A stretch of DNA of 64,000 nucleotides from Sulfurovum sp. (GCA_027063305.1 JAMORY010000028.1:36492-100491); one strand, 5' to 3'. Shown: positions 42,745-52,082, counted from the first letter of the stretch. Notes: generated from the letters alone by a model not told the origin. Made by a program: numbers and translations.

Positions 42745-44151
42745 TTAGCGTATCAAGCTCATGATATAGAGATTGATAGCATACAGCAGCAGTGCAAAAA
42801 GAGGCGCTGCGATCATAAAGTAGATCAGGCGTTTTTGTTTGATAATACGGAAGAAGTGCTCACTTCCTACCTCTTTGACTGTAAAGGCGAACAGAACCCA
42901 CCCCCCGATACTCCCTGCCAATGCCAACCCGGCCGCACCCATGAACTGCATCAGTATAAGCGATGCGCTCAGTGATGCGATCAGTGAGTAGATCGCGATC
43001 TTTGCGGCTTGCTTATGGCGATGTGAGGCGTAGAGAAAGAGTGAAAAGAGTTTCGCCAGCCCAAACGGCAGCAGCCCTACCATATACATTTGCAGCACAT
43101 ACGCGGTCTGAAGTGTCTGTGTCTGGGTGAACTTCCCGCGCTCAAAAAGCAGCCATACGATCGGTTCGGCAAGGATGATACCGCCTATCATCGCACCGCC
43201 GAGTAAGAAGGTCAGCAGCCAGAACGCTTGTGTAAGGTTGGCATAGGCCTTCTCTTCATGTCCGTTCTTGAGTGCCTTGGATACGGAGGGGAAGAGCACC
43301 GTTGCCGTAGCGATCGCAATAAGGGCCAAGGGGAGTTGGAAGATACGGTTGGCATAGAAGAGGAACGAGACCGATCCGCTTATGAGGAACGTTGCCAGCA
43401 GGGTATCGACAAATGCGGATATCTGTGGGGTGGAGTTTCCGAGAATTCCGGGAAGGAAGAGAGATTTGAACTTCTCTCTCTCCTCTTTGATATCTTTGTC
43501 GTTACGGTACTTCCATCCGCCTATGATCAGACGGTCGAGCCTGAAGGCATGCAGGGTGAAAAGGTGCGCGACGATCTGAAGCACCCCGCCTACAAGCACG
43601 GCGATACTGACGGCATAAGCGACACTTTTCGGATCCTCTTTCATGTAGAGCCACAGCGCACATATCATCGAGATGTTCAGCAGTGCGGTCGAGAGAGCGG
43701 TGGTGGCGAAGTGCTCTTTGTATTGCAGCAGCGTAGCAAGGAAGGTGACAATGAAGATGAGATCAAGGTACCAGAAGTTGATCGCCGTCAGTGGTGCGGT
43801 CTGTTCTATAAGCTCCCACGACCACCCCCATGCCATCAGTTTGGTCATGGGTTCGGGGAATAGGGTGACCATGAACGAGAAGGCGACAAGAAAGAGCAAA
43901 AAGCGTAAAAAGATCGCCGTGGCGAAGACTCCCTTGTGTTTGGATGCGATGAAAGAGGGCATGAACGCCTGTGTGAATGCACCTTCTGCAAAGATACGCC
44001 TAAAGAGGTTGGGAAGCTTGAAGGCTACGAAGAACATATCGGACCAGACCGAAGCGCCCAGTGCCGAAGCCATGAGGACATCGCGTCCGAGTCCTGTGAT
44101 ACGGGATAGCAAAATGCCGAAACTGTTGGTAAAGATCGATCGTAAACGCAT
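42745..44151 (-). CDS. murJ: Lipid II flippase MurJ
   Basis: Moves the peptidoglycan precursor lipid II across the inner membrane. From the ATG at 44151 (AAGAGAACC upstream) the protein has 468 residues and about 14 membrane helices. The opening SFGILLSRITGLGRDVLMA and the segment RRIFAEGAFTQAFMPSF are family signatures, with the functionally important Arg residues in these helices. The last part is somewhat shorter than E. coli MurJ. It is divergent from atpZ. Confidence 0.95.
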   Translation of the reverse strand: MRLRSIFTNSFGILLSRITGLGRDVLMASALGASVWSDMFFVAFKLPNLFRRIFAEGAFTQAFMPSFIASKHKGVFATAIFLRFLLFLVAFSFMVTLFPEPMTKLMAWGWSWELIEQTAPLTAINFWYLDLIFIVTFLATLLQYKEHFATTALSTALLNISMICALWLYMKEDPKSVAYAVSIAVLVGGVLQIVAHLFTLHAFRLDRLIIGGWKYRNDKDIKEEREKFKSLFLPGILGNSTPQISAFVDTLLATFLISGSVSFLFYANRIFQLPLALIAIATATVLFPSVSKALKNGHEEKAYANLTQAFWLLTFLLGGAMIGGIILAEPIVWLLFERGKFTQTQTLQTAYVLQMYMVGLLPFGLAKLFSLFLYASHRHKQAAKIAIYSLIASLSASLILMQFMGAAGLALAGSIGGWVLFAFTVKEVGSEHFFRIIKQKRLIYFMIAAPLFALLLYAINLYIMSLIR

Positions 44152-44213
44152 GGTTCTCTTTGTTATAGTAAGATAGATGTATTTTAACACAGTATAGAAT
44201 ACAACCAACTTTT

Positions 44214-44222
44214 TGTTATACT
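44214..44222 (+). promoter_or_regulatory. Extended -10 promoter for atpZ
   Basis: TGTTATACT, a perfect extended -10, 27 bases before the atpZ ATG. Confidence 0.6.
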
Positions 44223-44248
44223 TCCGTCAACAGATAAAGGATAGAAAG

Positions 44249-44557
44249 ATGCTAAAAAAAGAAGAAGATCCGAAGTTCAAGAAGATCGTCGATGCCGCAG
44301 ATGGATTGAGTCTGGGTATCTCCATGGTGGTTGCCGTGCTCATCGGTATCGGTATCGGACTGGGGCTAAAAAGCCTTACCGGTGCGACATGGACGTTCTG
44401 GATCGGTGTTGCCATCGGTATCGGTGCGGCGGTGAACAATGTCTATATTGCCTACAGCAAACAGAAAAGATCGCTTGATGAACTGGCAAAAGATCCGCGC
44501 TACAGACCGGGCAGAGAGATCAAAGCTGATGAAGAGGATGAGGATGAGAAGTATTAA
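44249..44557 (+). CDS. atpZ: AtpZ/AtpI-family membrane protein
   Basis: A 102-residue inner-membrane protein with two helices (about 20-42 and 48-70) and an acidic tail. The segment GLGLKSLTGATWTFWIGVAIG matches the AtpZ core (shown in two parts: GLGLKSLTG, TWTFWIGVAIG). AtpZ proteins assist ATP synthase c-ring assembly or ion uptake. The ATG at 44249 has AAAGGA upstream. The following gene overlaps it by 14 bases. Confidence 0.75.
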   Translation: MLKKEEDPKFKKIVDAADGLSLGISMVVAVLIGIGIGLGLKSLTGATWTFWIGVAIGIGAAVNNVYIAYSKQKRSLDELAKDPRYRPGREIKADEEDEDEKY

Positions 44558-45110
44558 CCGTAAGCTTCTTGCTTCACTACTGGTCGTTGACGGGCTTTTG
44601 GTTGCCGGTACGGTTTTGTTCGGTGGCTATGAGAGTCTGCTTAACAGCCAAATAGCCTTTTTGAGTGCAACGCTGGTGATGCTCGGTTCGATGAAGAGCT
44701 ACAAACGCATGGTCGATGCACGGGTGGAGAACGAAGTGATCACCATGGACATCGATAAAGATGTCATCGACAAGCTTGAAGACCCGCATGATCTCTATTC
44801 CGAAGATGAGTCCCAAACACCTATTGAAGATATTAAAGAGGCGATCAAAGAGGAGCGCGCACGCCTCAAACAGAACCGCCGTTCGCTCTTTGAAGTGCTC
44901 AAAGACACCAAAGCGGCACTCTCTTTGTACCGTGTGGGAGCCTATTTCCTTCTGGCATTGGGGTTTTTATATCTCAACCGCCACGGCATACTGCACATAC
45001 CGCTCTACCTTTTCTCCCTTGGTCTTCCGATGCTGGTGATCGTATTTGTGTTGGTGAGCGATAAAGCGGCGTTCAAAGATGCATCCGAAAAAGGGGAGGA
45101 TAACGGGTAG
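44544..45110 (+). CDS. Four-helix membrane protein of unknown function
   Basis: About 188 residues. Two helices near the N-terminus (LLASLLVVDGLLVAGTVLF and an IAFLSATLVMLG segment), a charged helical middle of about 80 residues, and two C-terminal helices (VGAYFLLALGFLYL and a LYLFSLGLPMLVIVFVLV segment). The start is uncertain: ATG codons at 44538 and 44544 both follow GAGG-like sites inside atpZ. Translational coupling to atpZ is likely. It is the last gene before the accessory island. Confidence 0.6.
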   Translation: MRSINRKLLASLLVVDGLLVAGTVLFGGYESLLNSQIAFLSATLVMLGSMKSYKRMVDARVENEVITMDIDKDVIDKLEDPHDLYSEDESQTPIEDIKEAIKEERARLKQNRRSLFEVLKDTKAALSLYRVGAYFLLALGFLYLNRHGILHIPLYLFSLGLPMLVIVFVLVSDKAAFKDASEKGEDNG

Positions 45111-45167
45111 CCTTGAAGCTCCGTTTAGTACATCTTTCCCAGTAGGTATGATAGGTGTTCCCAATGC

Positions 45168-45201
45168 ATAAAAAGTCTCAAACTTGAGAACTGGGTAGTT
45201 A
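45168..45201. repeat. Left copy of island-flanking direct repeat
   Basis: A 34-bp sequence found again at 63806-63839 with one mismatch (T for C). Its centre is the palindrome TCTCAA-AC-TTGAGA. The two copies are 18.6 kb apart in the same orientation and bracket the whole CRISPR region. Confidence 0.85.
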
Positions 45202-45243
45202 TCTCCTAAAAAAATCTTTATTTTTTTAAAAACTATCTTAAAA

Positions 45244-45275
45244 CGACACAATTTGTCTCTGTCTATTGTTATACT
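45244..45275 (+). promoter_or_regulatory. Island promoter motif, site 1 (cas6-csm operon)
   Basis: CGACA-CAATT-TGTCT at 45244-45258, exactly 11 bases, then the -10 box TATACT at 45270-45275 (extended by TG at 45267). One of eight island promoters with the same layout. The expected transcript has an untranslated leader of about 190 bases. Confidence 0.75.
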
Positions 45276-45471
45276 CTCTATACGAATTATCACTTTGTTA
45301 AAAAGATTGCAAATACCGTTGCATTTATTATAGCTAGGAGAAGTATAAGTATGAATACATAAGAAAATAAAGTAGTTGAAAACGCGGAGTTTCGTAATGA
45401 GGTTAATTTATATAATGATACACTATTGATTATATTATCAAAACAGAGACAGTTTAAGGAGTAACAAATAT
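45276..45471 (+). other. Long 5' leader of the cas6 operon with a possible three-codon ORF
   Basis: No standard gene. AGGAG at 45336-45340 precedes ATG-AAT-ACA-TAA at 45351-45362. The rest is AT-rich and ends with AAGGAG at about 45460, the cas6 ribosome site. Together with 45111-45275 this makes a 361-base gap holding the direct repeat and the promoter. Confidence 0.35.
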
Positions 45472-46308
45472 ATGGACTATCATAAAATATCAGTACGGTT
45501 ACAATCCGATGTCGAACCTCCTTATTTTACAGGTTCTATGTTAAGGGGGGCGTTTGGTTATGCCTTGAAACAAGTTACCTGTATAAACCCTTCATACCAA
45601 TGTGACGGCTGCTTTGCTATGGAGAAATGTCTCTATTATCATTTTTATGAAAAACAGAACCTACAGCATTCATACAGATTCGATATTGCATTAAATAAAA
45701 AGCGTTTCGATTTTTCATTGTACCTTTTTGGAGAAAGTTGTTCTTCGTTGCCTTATGTGTTGAGTAGTTTAGAGAAAGCACTCAAGCAGAACGGGATAGG
45801 TAGAGATCGAATAACATTTAACGATTTTCAAATAGATGTGAATGGTGTGAATGTATATCGTGACGGCACTTTTTTGCAACAAGTAGAGATAGCGCCTTTA
45901 ACTTTAAATGTGAATGAGCATGTATCCAATGTCAAGATCAAACTGCTTACACCCCTTCGTATGAAAAGGGGAAATGAACTTGAATACAGCAAAATAAGTA
46001 TCGACCAAATCCTGCGTTCTATTTTCCAAAGATATATGAGGTTATATGAGAACAAAGAAGTTTTCAGCCTTGACTATAAACCGGAGTATGAAACTTTTAT
46101 CAAACTACTGGAATACAAGCCTCTATACAGAAAAAGCAGCAGACAGAACCGTTCTATGGTTATGGATGGTGTCATTGGGGAGATGGCTGTAATAGGCTTG
46201 GATAAAAGGAGTTATGAGCTACTAAAGATCGGTGAGATCATTGGTGTAGGAAAACAGACGGTTTTTGGTATGGGAAAGATAAAAGTAGAGGAGATAGACA
46301 GAAAATGA
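45472..46308 (+). CDS. cas6: CRISPR repeat endoribonuclease Cas6
   Basis: Cuts the array transcript within each repeat, leaving an 8-base repeat tag on the crRNA. The 278-residue protein has the double-ferredoxin RAMP layout; the N-terminal half starts YHKISVRLQSDVEPPYFTGSMLRGAFGYAL, a Cas6 (PF10040-like) feature given here only in part (YHKISVRLQS, GSMLRGAFGYAL). A four-Cys cluster (CINPSYQCDGCFAMEKC) could bind zinc. The C-terminal glycine-rich loop is GVGKQTVFGMGKI. It is the first gene after island promoter 1. Confidence 0.88.
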   Translation: MDYHKISVRLQSDVEPPYFTGSMLRGAFGYALKQVTCINPSYQCDGCFAMEKCLYYHFYEKQNLQHSYRFDIALNKKRFDFSLYLFGESCSSLPYVLSSLEKALKQNGIGRDRITFNDFQIDVNGVNVYRDGTFLQQVEIAPLTLNVNEHVSNVKIKLLTPLRMKRGNELEYSKISIDQILRSIFQRYMRLYENKEVFSLDYKPEYETFIKLLEYKPLYRKSSRQNRSMVMDGVIGEMAVIGLDKRSYELLKIGEIIGVGKQTVFGMGKIKVEEIDRK

Positions 46309-46359
46309 CAAGAGAAAAGTGTACAATTATAAATGGTAACTCATATATAAAGGGATGTA

Positions 46360-47931
46360 ATGCAGTATTTTAGTCAAGAAGAGAGATTTAAAACATTAGT
46401 TTCACCTCCAAAAGATATTTTACAACTGCTACAAGATGATATGTGGCTTATTAGTGGAGATTTTTACGGTATCCAAAAGTTTATTTTTGATGGATTGTCA
46501 ACCAAAAATGCCAGTAAAGTGCTAAGAGCAAAATCGGCATTTATCCAAATATTTACTGAGTATATTGCAAAATATATCTGTTTTAAGCTGCAAGTTGGGA
46601 ATGATGCAATTTTATCGATGAATGCGGGCAAATTTGAGATTTTGGTACCCAAAAAAGAGATCGATCTGGAGTCCATTCAAAAAAAGTTAGACGATTACTT
46701 CATTCAAAACTTCTATGGATTGAGCGGACTCATGCTTTCATCGGTTGCATGTAAAAGCGATGATTTTACGGATACACAACGCTATAAAGCATTAAGAAGA
46801 AAGATCATAGACAGTGTTGAAGAGAAAAAGTTTCAAAAATTCAATCTCTTTAGAGAAGATGCGTTTGATGTTCTGAGTTATGATACAAACATAGACAATC
46901 AAACATTGTGTCCCATCTGTAATATACGCAAATCCCAAGAGAAACAAGAGTACTGTTCTGTTTGTCAAAGCTTTGTGAAGCTGGGACAAAAGCTTTCTTA
47001 TGAACATCAAGAAGAGTTAATTGACAGTAGCGAGTTGGGAATCGATTTTGATACAGACTTTATTACTGATATCAATCTCAATAAAAAGATAAAGTCCTAT
47101 ATTCTGTTTGACGGTCACTCTCCTGCCGATTTTAAAACGTTAGCGGATAGCTCATGTAAAGATTTACAAACGGGTATTCGATCGTTAGCTGTTTTAAAAG
47201 CCGATGTAGACAATATGGGTAAGTTTTTGGAAAAGAGTAATGTCACTGACAGTTTTGAGAACTTTGAGAGTTTTTCTAAAACAATGGATAACTTTTTCTC
47301 TCTCTATATTCCCAAACTGATGAAAACAGAATACCCCAATACCTATACCGTTTTTGCAGGTGGAGACGATCTGTTCTTGCTTGGCGCATGGGATGAGGTT
47401 TTAAGACTGTCACGAAAGATCGAAGAGGAGTTTAAAGCCTTTGTCAAAAGTGATGATTTGAGTATCTCTTTTGGTATTGCCATAGCCAAACCCTCTACAC
47501 CTATTAGCTACTTGGCTGACCATACTGAGCATCTGCTTGAAGAGGCGAAAGAGATAGATGAGAAGAAAGATGCCATTTCGTTGTTTGGAGAGACGGTTAA
47601 GTGGAAGTCCTATAAAGCAGTTCATGATGCACTCTACAGTGTACTTGAAGATTTTGAAGAGCATCTCAATACGGCATTTCTCTACAGACTTTTGGAACTC
47701 ATTGAGATGAGTAAAAAAGCAAAATATCAAAAAGACATCCCCTCAACTATGTGGAGATCGAAATTCAGATACAGTTTTAACCGAAATGTACTGGAGAGGA
47801 TGCGTGGTGATAACGAAAAAGAGAGAGCTGTAAAGATATTGGAGCTTTTAAGCAGATTGATCGATGAAAACCCTAAAGAGACCAAGATGGTTGTAAATGA
47901 GTTTATCTATATGCGAAGGTCTATTACATGA
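46360..47931 (+). CDS. csm1: Cas10/Csm1 without HD nuclease domain
   Basis: Large subunit of the type III-A effector. The 523 residues lack the N-terminal HD nuclease domain of ordinary Csm1 (about 750-850 residues); only 51 bases separate it from cas6, so it is not hidden upstream. A zinc finger CPIC-x14-CSVC lies near residues 188-208. The Palm domain has G334-G-D-D337, the cyclic-oligoadenylate synthase site. It should thus signal by cOA but not degrade DNA itself. The ATG has AAGGG upstream; the stop overlaps the next gene by four bases. Confidence 0.92.
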   Translation: MQYFSQEERFKTLVSPPKDILQLLQDDMWLISGDFYGIQKFIFDGLSTKNASKVLRAKSAFIQIFTEYIAKYICFKLQVGNDAILSMNAGKFEILVPKKEIDLESIQKKLDDYFIQNFYGLSGLMLSSVACKSDDFTDTQRYKALRRKIIDSVEEKKFQKFNLFREDAFDVLSYDTNIDNQTLCPICNIRKSQEKQEYCSVCQSFVKLGQKLSYEHQEELIDSSELGIDFDTDFITDINLNKKIKSYILFDGHSPADFKTLADSSCKDLQTGIRSLAVLKADVDNMGKFLEKSNVTDSFENFESFSKTMDNFFSLYIPKLMKTEYPNTYTVFAGGDDLFLLGAWDEVLRLSRKIEEEFKAFVKSDDLSISFGIAIAKPSTPISYLADHTEHLLEEAKEIDEKKDAISLFGETVKWKSYKAVHDALYSVLEDFEEHLNTAFLYRLLELIEMSKKAKYQKDIPSTMWRSKFRYSFNRNVLERMRGDNEKERAVKILELLSRLIDENPKETKMVVNEFIYMRRSIT

Positions 47932-48983
47932 ACAAGATAGACAAAACCCACTATCAAACTTGGATACAAGATCTAAAAAGAAAGTTTTTACAATCACAGA
48001 TCAAAGCGAGTGTCAGCGTCAATAGAGCACTGCTGGAGTTTTATTGGGAGTTGGGGTGTGATATTGTTGCCAAACAAAAAGAGAGCAGTTGGGGTGACAG
48101 CTTTTTAGAGCAACTTAGTAAAGACTTGATGCAAGCGTTTCCTGAGGTAAAAGGCTTCTCTTTAAGGAATCTTCAGCAGATCAGAAAATGGTATTTGTTC
48201 TATGATCCGGTAACGGTACAGAATACGAAACAGGTTGTTTCGCAAATTTGTTCCATTCCATGGGGACACAATATTTTGATTGTCCAAAAGTCTCAAGATA
48301 TCCATGAAGCACTTTTTTATGTGGAGCAGACACTGAAAAACGGATGGAGCAGAAATGTTTTAAGTTTGCAGATAAAAAGCGGACTTTACGACAGAAGTGC
48401 TAAAGCTGTCACCAATTTTCAACATACTTTGCCAAGAGTAGAGTCTGATCTGGCAAAAGAGGTTTTAAAAGATCCTTACAATTTTGATTTTCTAACCTTG
48501 TCCGAAAATTTTCAAGAGAAAGAGTTGGAGAGAAGTCTCATTGCGCATTTGGAAAAGTTTTTACTGGAGCTTGGAAGTGGATTTGCTTTTGTGGGAAGAC
48601 AGTACAAGGTGGAAGTATCGGATAAAGAGTATTTTATCGACCTTCTTTTTTACCATTTGAAACTGAGGTGTTATATTGTCATAGAGCTTAAATCTGGAGA
48701 GTTCAAACCCGAATATGCAGGAAAACTGAACTTCTATTGCAATATTGTAGACGATCACCTCTGTGGAGAGTTCGACCATGCCACGATAGGACTTCTGCTC
48801 TGTCAGGACAAGGATAATCTTATTGTAGAATATGCGTTAAGAGATATGAACAAACCCATAGGAGTAAGCAGTTATGAACTTCAAAAGGTATTACCCAAGG
48901 AGTATGCGTCTGTGCTACCGTCTATTGAAGAGATAGAAGAAGAGCTTATTGAAAAAACTAAAGAAGGAGAAGATCATGATTGA
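47928..48983 (+). CDS. YhcG/DUF1016 PDDEXK nuclease inside the csm operon
   Basis: A 351-residue protein with an N-terminal helical DUF1016 domain (ALLEFYWELGCDIV, FSLRNLQQIRKWY, WGHNILI) and a C-terminal PD-(D/E)xK nuclease domain with Asp in YFIDLLFYH and the E-x-K of VIELKSGEF. Such proteins, usually stand-alone or beside restriction systems, are predicted DNA nucleases. Here its ATG overlaps the csm1 stop and its end overlaps csm2, so it is translationally embedded in the effector operon. It could supply the DNase activity missing from Cas10; that is inference. Confidence 0.9.
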   Translation: MNKIDKTHYQTWIQDLKRKFLQSQIKASVSVNRALLEFYWELGCDIVAKQKESSWGDSFLEQLSKDLMQAFPEVKGFSLRNLQQIRKWYLFYDPVTVQNTKQVVSQICSIPWGHNILIVQKSQDIHEALFYVEQTLKNGWSRNVLSLQIKSGLYDRSAKAVTNFQHTLPRVESDLAKEVLKDPYNFDFLTLSENFQEKELERSLIAHLEKFLLELGSGFAFVGRQYKVEVSDKEYFIDLLFYHLKLRCYIVIELKSGEFKPEYAGKLNFYCNIVDDHLCGEFDHATIGLLLCQDKDNLIVEYALRDMNKPIGVSSYELQKVLPKEYASVLPSIEEIEEELIEKTKEGEDHD

Positions 48984-49359
48984 GTTGGATTACACAAAAG
49001 ATAGTGAATTGTTTAATAAAACAGCGGATAAATGGGCAGAAAAGATCGGTAATGGAAAAGAGGGTGTTCAAAATACCCAAATGAGAAAATTTTATGACCA
49101 GGTATTGAGTCTTCAACAAAAAGCGGCAAAAATGAGTGAGGAGGAGTTTCAAAGTGATCTCCTTCCTTTTGTCAAGATGCTCAACTCTAAAGTAGCTTAT
49201 GCGAGTACAAGAAGCTCCGGTGGAGGAAAGATCGTTAATCAGGAGTTTGTCGATATGATGCGTTCTTGCATTAATCAAGTTTCAACTAAAAAAGACTTAC
49301 AGACATTTAAACTGTTTTTTGAAGCAGTCATCGGATTTCATAAAGGGAGAGAAAAATGA
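48976..49359 (+). CDS. csm2: Csm2, small subunit of the type III-A effector
   Basis: The 127-residue helical protein forms the inner filament that contacts target RNA. AAGGAG precedes the ATG at 48976, chosen over an upstream ATG at 48949. The C-terminal segment FKLFFEAVIGFHKG is the Csm2 signature. It overlaps the nuclease gene by eight bases and csm3 by four. Confidence 0.9.
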   Translation: MIELDYTKDSELFNKTADKWAEKIGNGKEGVQNTQMRKFYDQVLSLQQKAAKMSEEEFQSDLLPFVKMLNSKVAYASTRSSGGGKIVNQEFVDMMRSCINQVSTKKDLQTFKLFFEAVIGFHKGREK

Positions 49360-49982
49360 AAATAGTAAAACTAACAGGAATGGTAGAACTTTTAAGCGGA
49401 CTTCACATTGGCGGTGGAGACGATACGATGAAGATAGGCGGCATAGACAACGGCGTGATCAAAGATGCCAATACCGATCATCCCTATATTCCGGGAAGTT
49501 CTCTTAAAGGTAAGATGAGAAGTTTGTTGGAGTGGGATGCCGGTATTGTAGGTATTGGTGATGGCAGTCCCTTTAATTCAAAACTGTTAAATAACCCTAT
49601 TTTCAGTGATGGTTCCGTTAAAAGTAATGCCGAGATACTACTAAAACTCTTTGGAGACAAAGAGGGAGCGTTCGGCATTACGCGTATCAGTGTAGGGGAT
49701 TGTCGTTTGAGTCAAGAATCTGAAGAGATGGTACTTTCAGAGGCAAAGTATGAAAATGTGATCAATCGGCAAACCGGAACGGCGGAACACCCCAGACAGA
49801 CAGAAAGAGTACCTGCCGGAGTGAAGTTCGATTTTGATATCAGGATCAAAGTACTGGATGGAGATGATGAAGATGCGCTTGTAGCAATGGTAAAAAAAGG
49901 GTTTGAACTGATCGAGTCGGATTATCTCGGTGGCAGCGGAAGCCGTGGTTACGGGCGTGTCAAGTTTCATATAAGTGAGTAG
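49356..49982 (+). CDS. csm3: Csm3, backbone RAMP and target-RNA nuclease
   Basis: Forms the crRNA-bound backbone and cuts target RNA every six bases. The 208 residues show LSGLHIGGG, the catalytic aspartate D31 in GGIDNGVIKD, the IPGSSLKGKMR loop and the C-terminal GGSGSRGYGRVKF glycine-rich loop. Catalytic residues are complete, so RNA cleavage should be active. Confidence 0.95.
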   Translation: MKIVKLTGMVELLSGLHIGGGDDTMKIGGIDNGVIKDANTDHPYIPGSSLKGKMRSLLEWDAGIVGIGDGSPFNSKLLNNPIFSDGSVKSNAEILLKLFGDKEGAFGITRISVGDCRLSQESEEMVLSEAKYENVINRQTGTAEHPRQTERVPAGVKFDFDIRIKVLDGDDEDALVAMVKKGFELIESDYLGGSGSRGYGRVKFHISE

Positions 49983-49985
49983 ATA

Positions 49986-50888
49986 ATGAAACTGTATAGA
50001 ATACCCATAACCCCTACTTCCGATTTTATAACCAAACTCAAAGGAGATACCCTGTTCGGACAGATCTGTTGGGCGATCTTTTACCGTTTTGGTCAAGAGA
50101 GGCTTGGCAGAGTGTTGGAGGCTTATGCAAGAGAGGAGCAGAGACCTTTTTTGGTAGTGTCGGATGCTTTTCCTTCAGGCTATCTTCCCAAACCAAAGAT
50201 GCCAAGTCGTCTTTTGAAAGAGAAGAGTGAAGAGAAAAAGCTCAATCGTAAAAAGATCTGGTTGACGTTTCAAGAACTTCTAAACGGAGCATACACAAAA
50301 GCCAAAAGTGATAAAGAGATAGAAAATATTGACAGAAACGATGTGACTATACACAATGCTTTAAACTACAAGACCTTCCATACCGGAGAAGGATTTGACC
50401 CGCATGCGTTAGCAATCTCCCACATTGGTAAGAAGGATGTTTATGTTCTGCTGGATGAATCTCAGCTAGGTTTTAATGATTTTGTAGAGGTGTTTGCGTT
50501 GCTTGGAAGTATGGGGTACGGGAAAAAAGCAACCATTGGAAAAGGACGCTTTTCATTCCAAAAAGAGGAGATACAAGCCATAGAGGTTGAGAAGCGATCG
50601 AAAGTCTTTATGACGCTTTCTCCTTTTTCTCCCAAAGGAGTAGGAACAGATACGATGTTTTACGAACCTTTTACACGCTTTGGTAAATTCGGTGGAGAGA
50701 GAGCTTATAAAAATGCTTTTAAAAAACCTATACTCTTAGCCGATACGGCAAGTGTCGCTGCCTTTGACGAGGTGCAGGAGCATCAGTATCTGGGAAGAGC
50801 TATTACAGGGCTTTCAGATATTCCTGAATATAGTGATACCGTACATCAAGGTTATAGCATTGTGTTGCCATTGAAGGAGTTGAGATGA
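49986..50888 (+). CDS. csm4: Csm4, crRNA 5'-tag-binding RAMP
   Basis: Caps the crRNA 5' end and holds Cas10. The 300 residues begin with KLYRIPITPTSDFITKL and GDTLFGQICWAI, typical of Csm4; SRLLKE lies near 75, and the middle contains ALLGSMGYGKKATIGKGRF, a RAMP glycine-rich loop (quoted as GYGKKATIGKG). It starts three bases after csm3 and overlaps csm5 by four. Confidence 0.92.
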   Translation: MKLYRIPITPTSDFITKLKGDTLFGQICWAIFYRFGQERLGRVLEAYAREEQRPFLVVSDAFPSGYLPKPKMPSRLLKEKSEEKKLNRKKIWLTFQELLNGAYTKAKSDKEIENIDRNDVTIHNALNYKTFHTGEGFDPHALAISHIGKKDVYVLLDESQLGFNDFVEVFALLGSMGYGKKATIGKGRFSFQKEEIQAIEVEKRSKVFMTLSPFSPKGVGTDTMFYEPFTRFGKFGGERAYKNAFKKPILLADTASVAAFDEVQEHQYLGRAITGLSDIPEYSDTVHQGYSIVLPLKELR

Positions 50889-52069
50889 ATAGAAACAATT
50901 TGCATACATATCATCTTAGACTAACAACACTTTCTCCTGTTCATATTGGTACAGGAGAGGTGTATGAGCCTACCGGTTTTATTATTGATGAGGGAAAACT
51001 TTATGAATTTAATCCTATGGAGTTTTATTTGGCATTAGATGGTTCGACAAGAAAAAATTTAGAAAACTTGATTTTAAATGAACAATGGATAGATATTATT
51101 CATTTTTATAGAACACAGTTAGATGTAGCAAAAAAAATTACATTTAATCAAATTAACATTGTTCCGAGTGTTGAAAAAAAATATAAAGCATTGTTGAATG
51201 AGGATGGGACTGAAAATACTAATCAATTTTTAATAGAGAAAACCTATATTGATCCAAATACTTTTACCCCAGTAATACCAGGAAGTAGCCTAAAGGGGGT
51301 ATTGACTTCTCTATTGAAAATTACAGATGACGATACAATTGAAAAGAGACAAGAGTTAATTATTAGTGATAGTACATTTGTTTCTGGTGACATAGAAATT
51401 GGATATTCATATCGTATGAATAAAGAAAAAAATCAAAAGACATTACCTCAAATGTTAGCCGTTATAAAAAGTGGAAGTGTATTTCATCTTACCATTAAAA
51501 CAACTTACACTTGGGAACAGATAAAAAATAGTGCTATGGAGTTTTATCGTAGTAAGAATGACAAAATAGATAAAGTAGTTTCAAGTGGATTTATCGCTCG
51601 TATAGGTAAATATTGTGGCCAAGAGTTTATGATTGATCAACCTTTACCTCAAGAGAAGTTACCTAAGACTTATACTATTTATGGAAATAATGAAAAGTTT
51701 GGTTGGGTAGAGTTGTCTAATTTGGATGAAGAAAAAAATCTTGAAGAAAAGGAATATCAGAGTAATATTGATTATTTCTTAAAAAGTGATGATATTCAAG
51801 CGATACAACATTTTATAGATAAACATCCTAATGGTGATCGTTTAGATGAACTTATAAAATATAAAGAAAGGGTAATAGCTCAAAAACAACAAAATAGACA
51901 TCAAGAAGTAAATGAAAAGTTTAATAGGGCTTATGAAGTTTTAGAAAAGAAAAAAGGAAATCAAAAACAATACAAGAAGGAAAAAGAGAAGTTTATTAAA
52001 AAATGGAAACAAGAAAAAAACCATAAAAACTCAGAGTATATTTTAAAAGAAATAGATAAATTAAAATAA
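50885..52069 (+). CDS. csm5: Csm5, crRNA 3'-end RAMP with extended charged tail
   Basis: Occupies the far end of the effector backbone and helps crRNA maturation. The N-terminal RAMP signature LTTLSPVHIGTGEVYEPTGF (LSPVHIGTG) and the loop IPGSSLKGVLTSL are clear. The last 95 or so residues of the 394 are rich in Lys, Glu and Gln and predicted to be helical. The DNA is visibly more AT-rich than csm1-csm4, as is the CARF-HEPN gene. A GGATAAAA/TTTTATCC hairpin follows at 52074-52097. Confidence 0.9.
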   Translation: MNRNNLHTYHLRLTTLSPVHIGTGEVYEPTGFIIDEGKLYEFNPMEFYLALDGSTRKNLENLILNEQWIDIIHFYRTQLDVAKKITFNQINIVPSVEKKYKALLNEDGTENTNQFLIEKTYIDPNTFTPVIPGSSLKGVLTSLLKITDDDTIEKRQELIISDSTFVSGDIEIGYSYRMNKEKNQKTLPQMLAVIKSGSVFHLTIKTTYTWEQIKNSAMEFYRSKNDKIDKVVSSGFIARIGKYCGQEFMIDQPLPQEKLPKTYTIYGNNEKFGWVELSNLDEEKNLEEKEYQSNIDYFLKSDDIQAIQHFIDKHPNGDRLDELIKYKERVIAQKQQNRHQEVNEKFNRAYEVLEKKKGNQKQYKKEKEKFIKKWKQEKNHKNSEYILKEIDKLK

Positions 52070-52082
52070 AAAAGGATAAAAT

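Noticed and set aside
44967..45293. Minus-strand ORF spanning the left direct repeat
   Set aside because: Opposes a membrane-protein gene; the residues shared with the right-hand copy are only the repeat translated.
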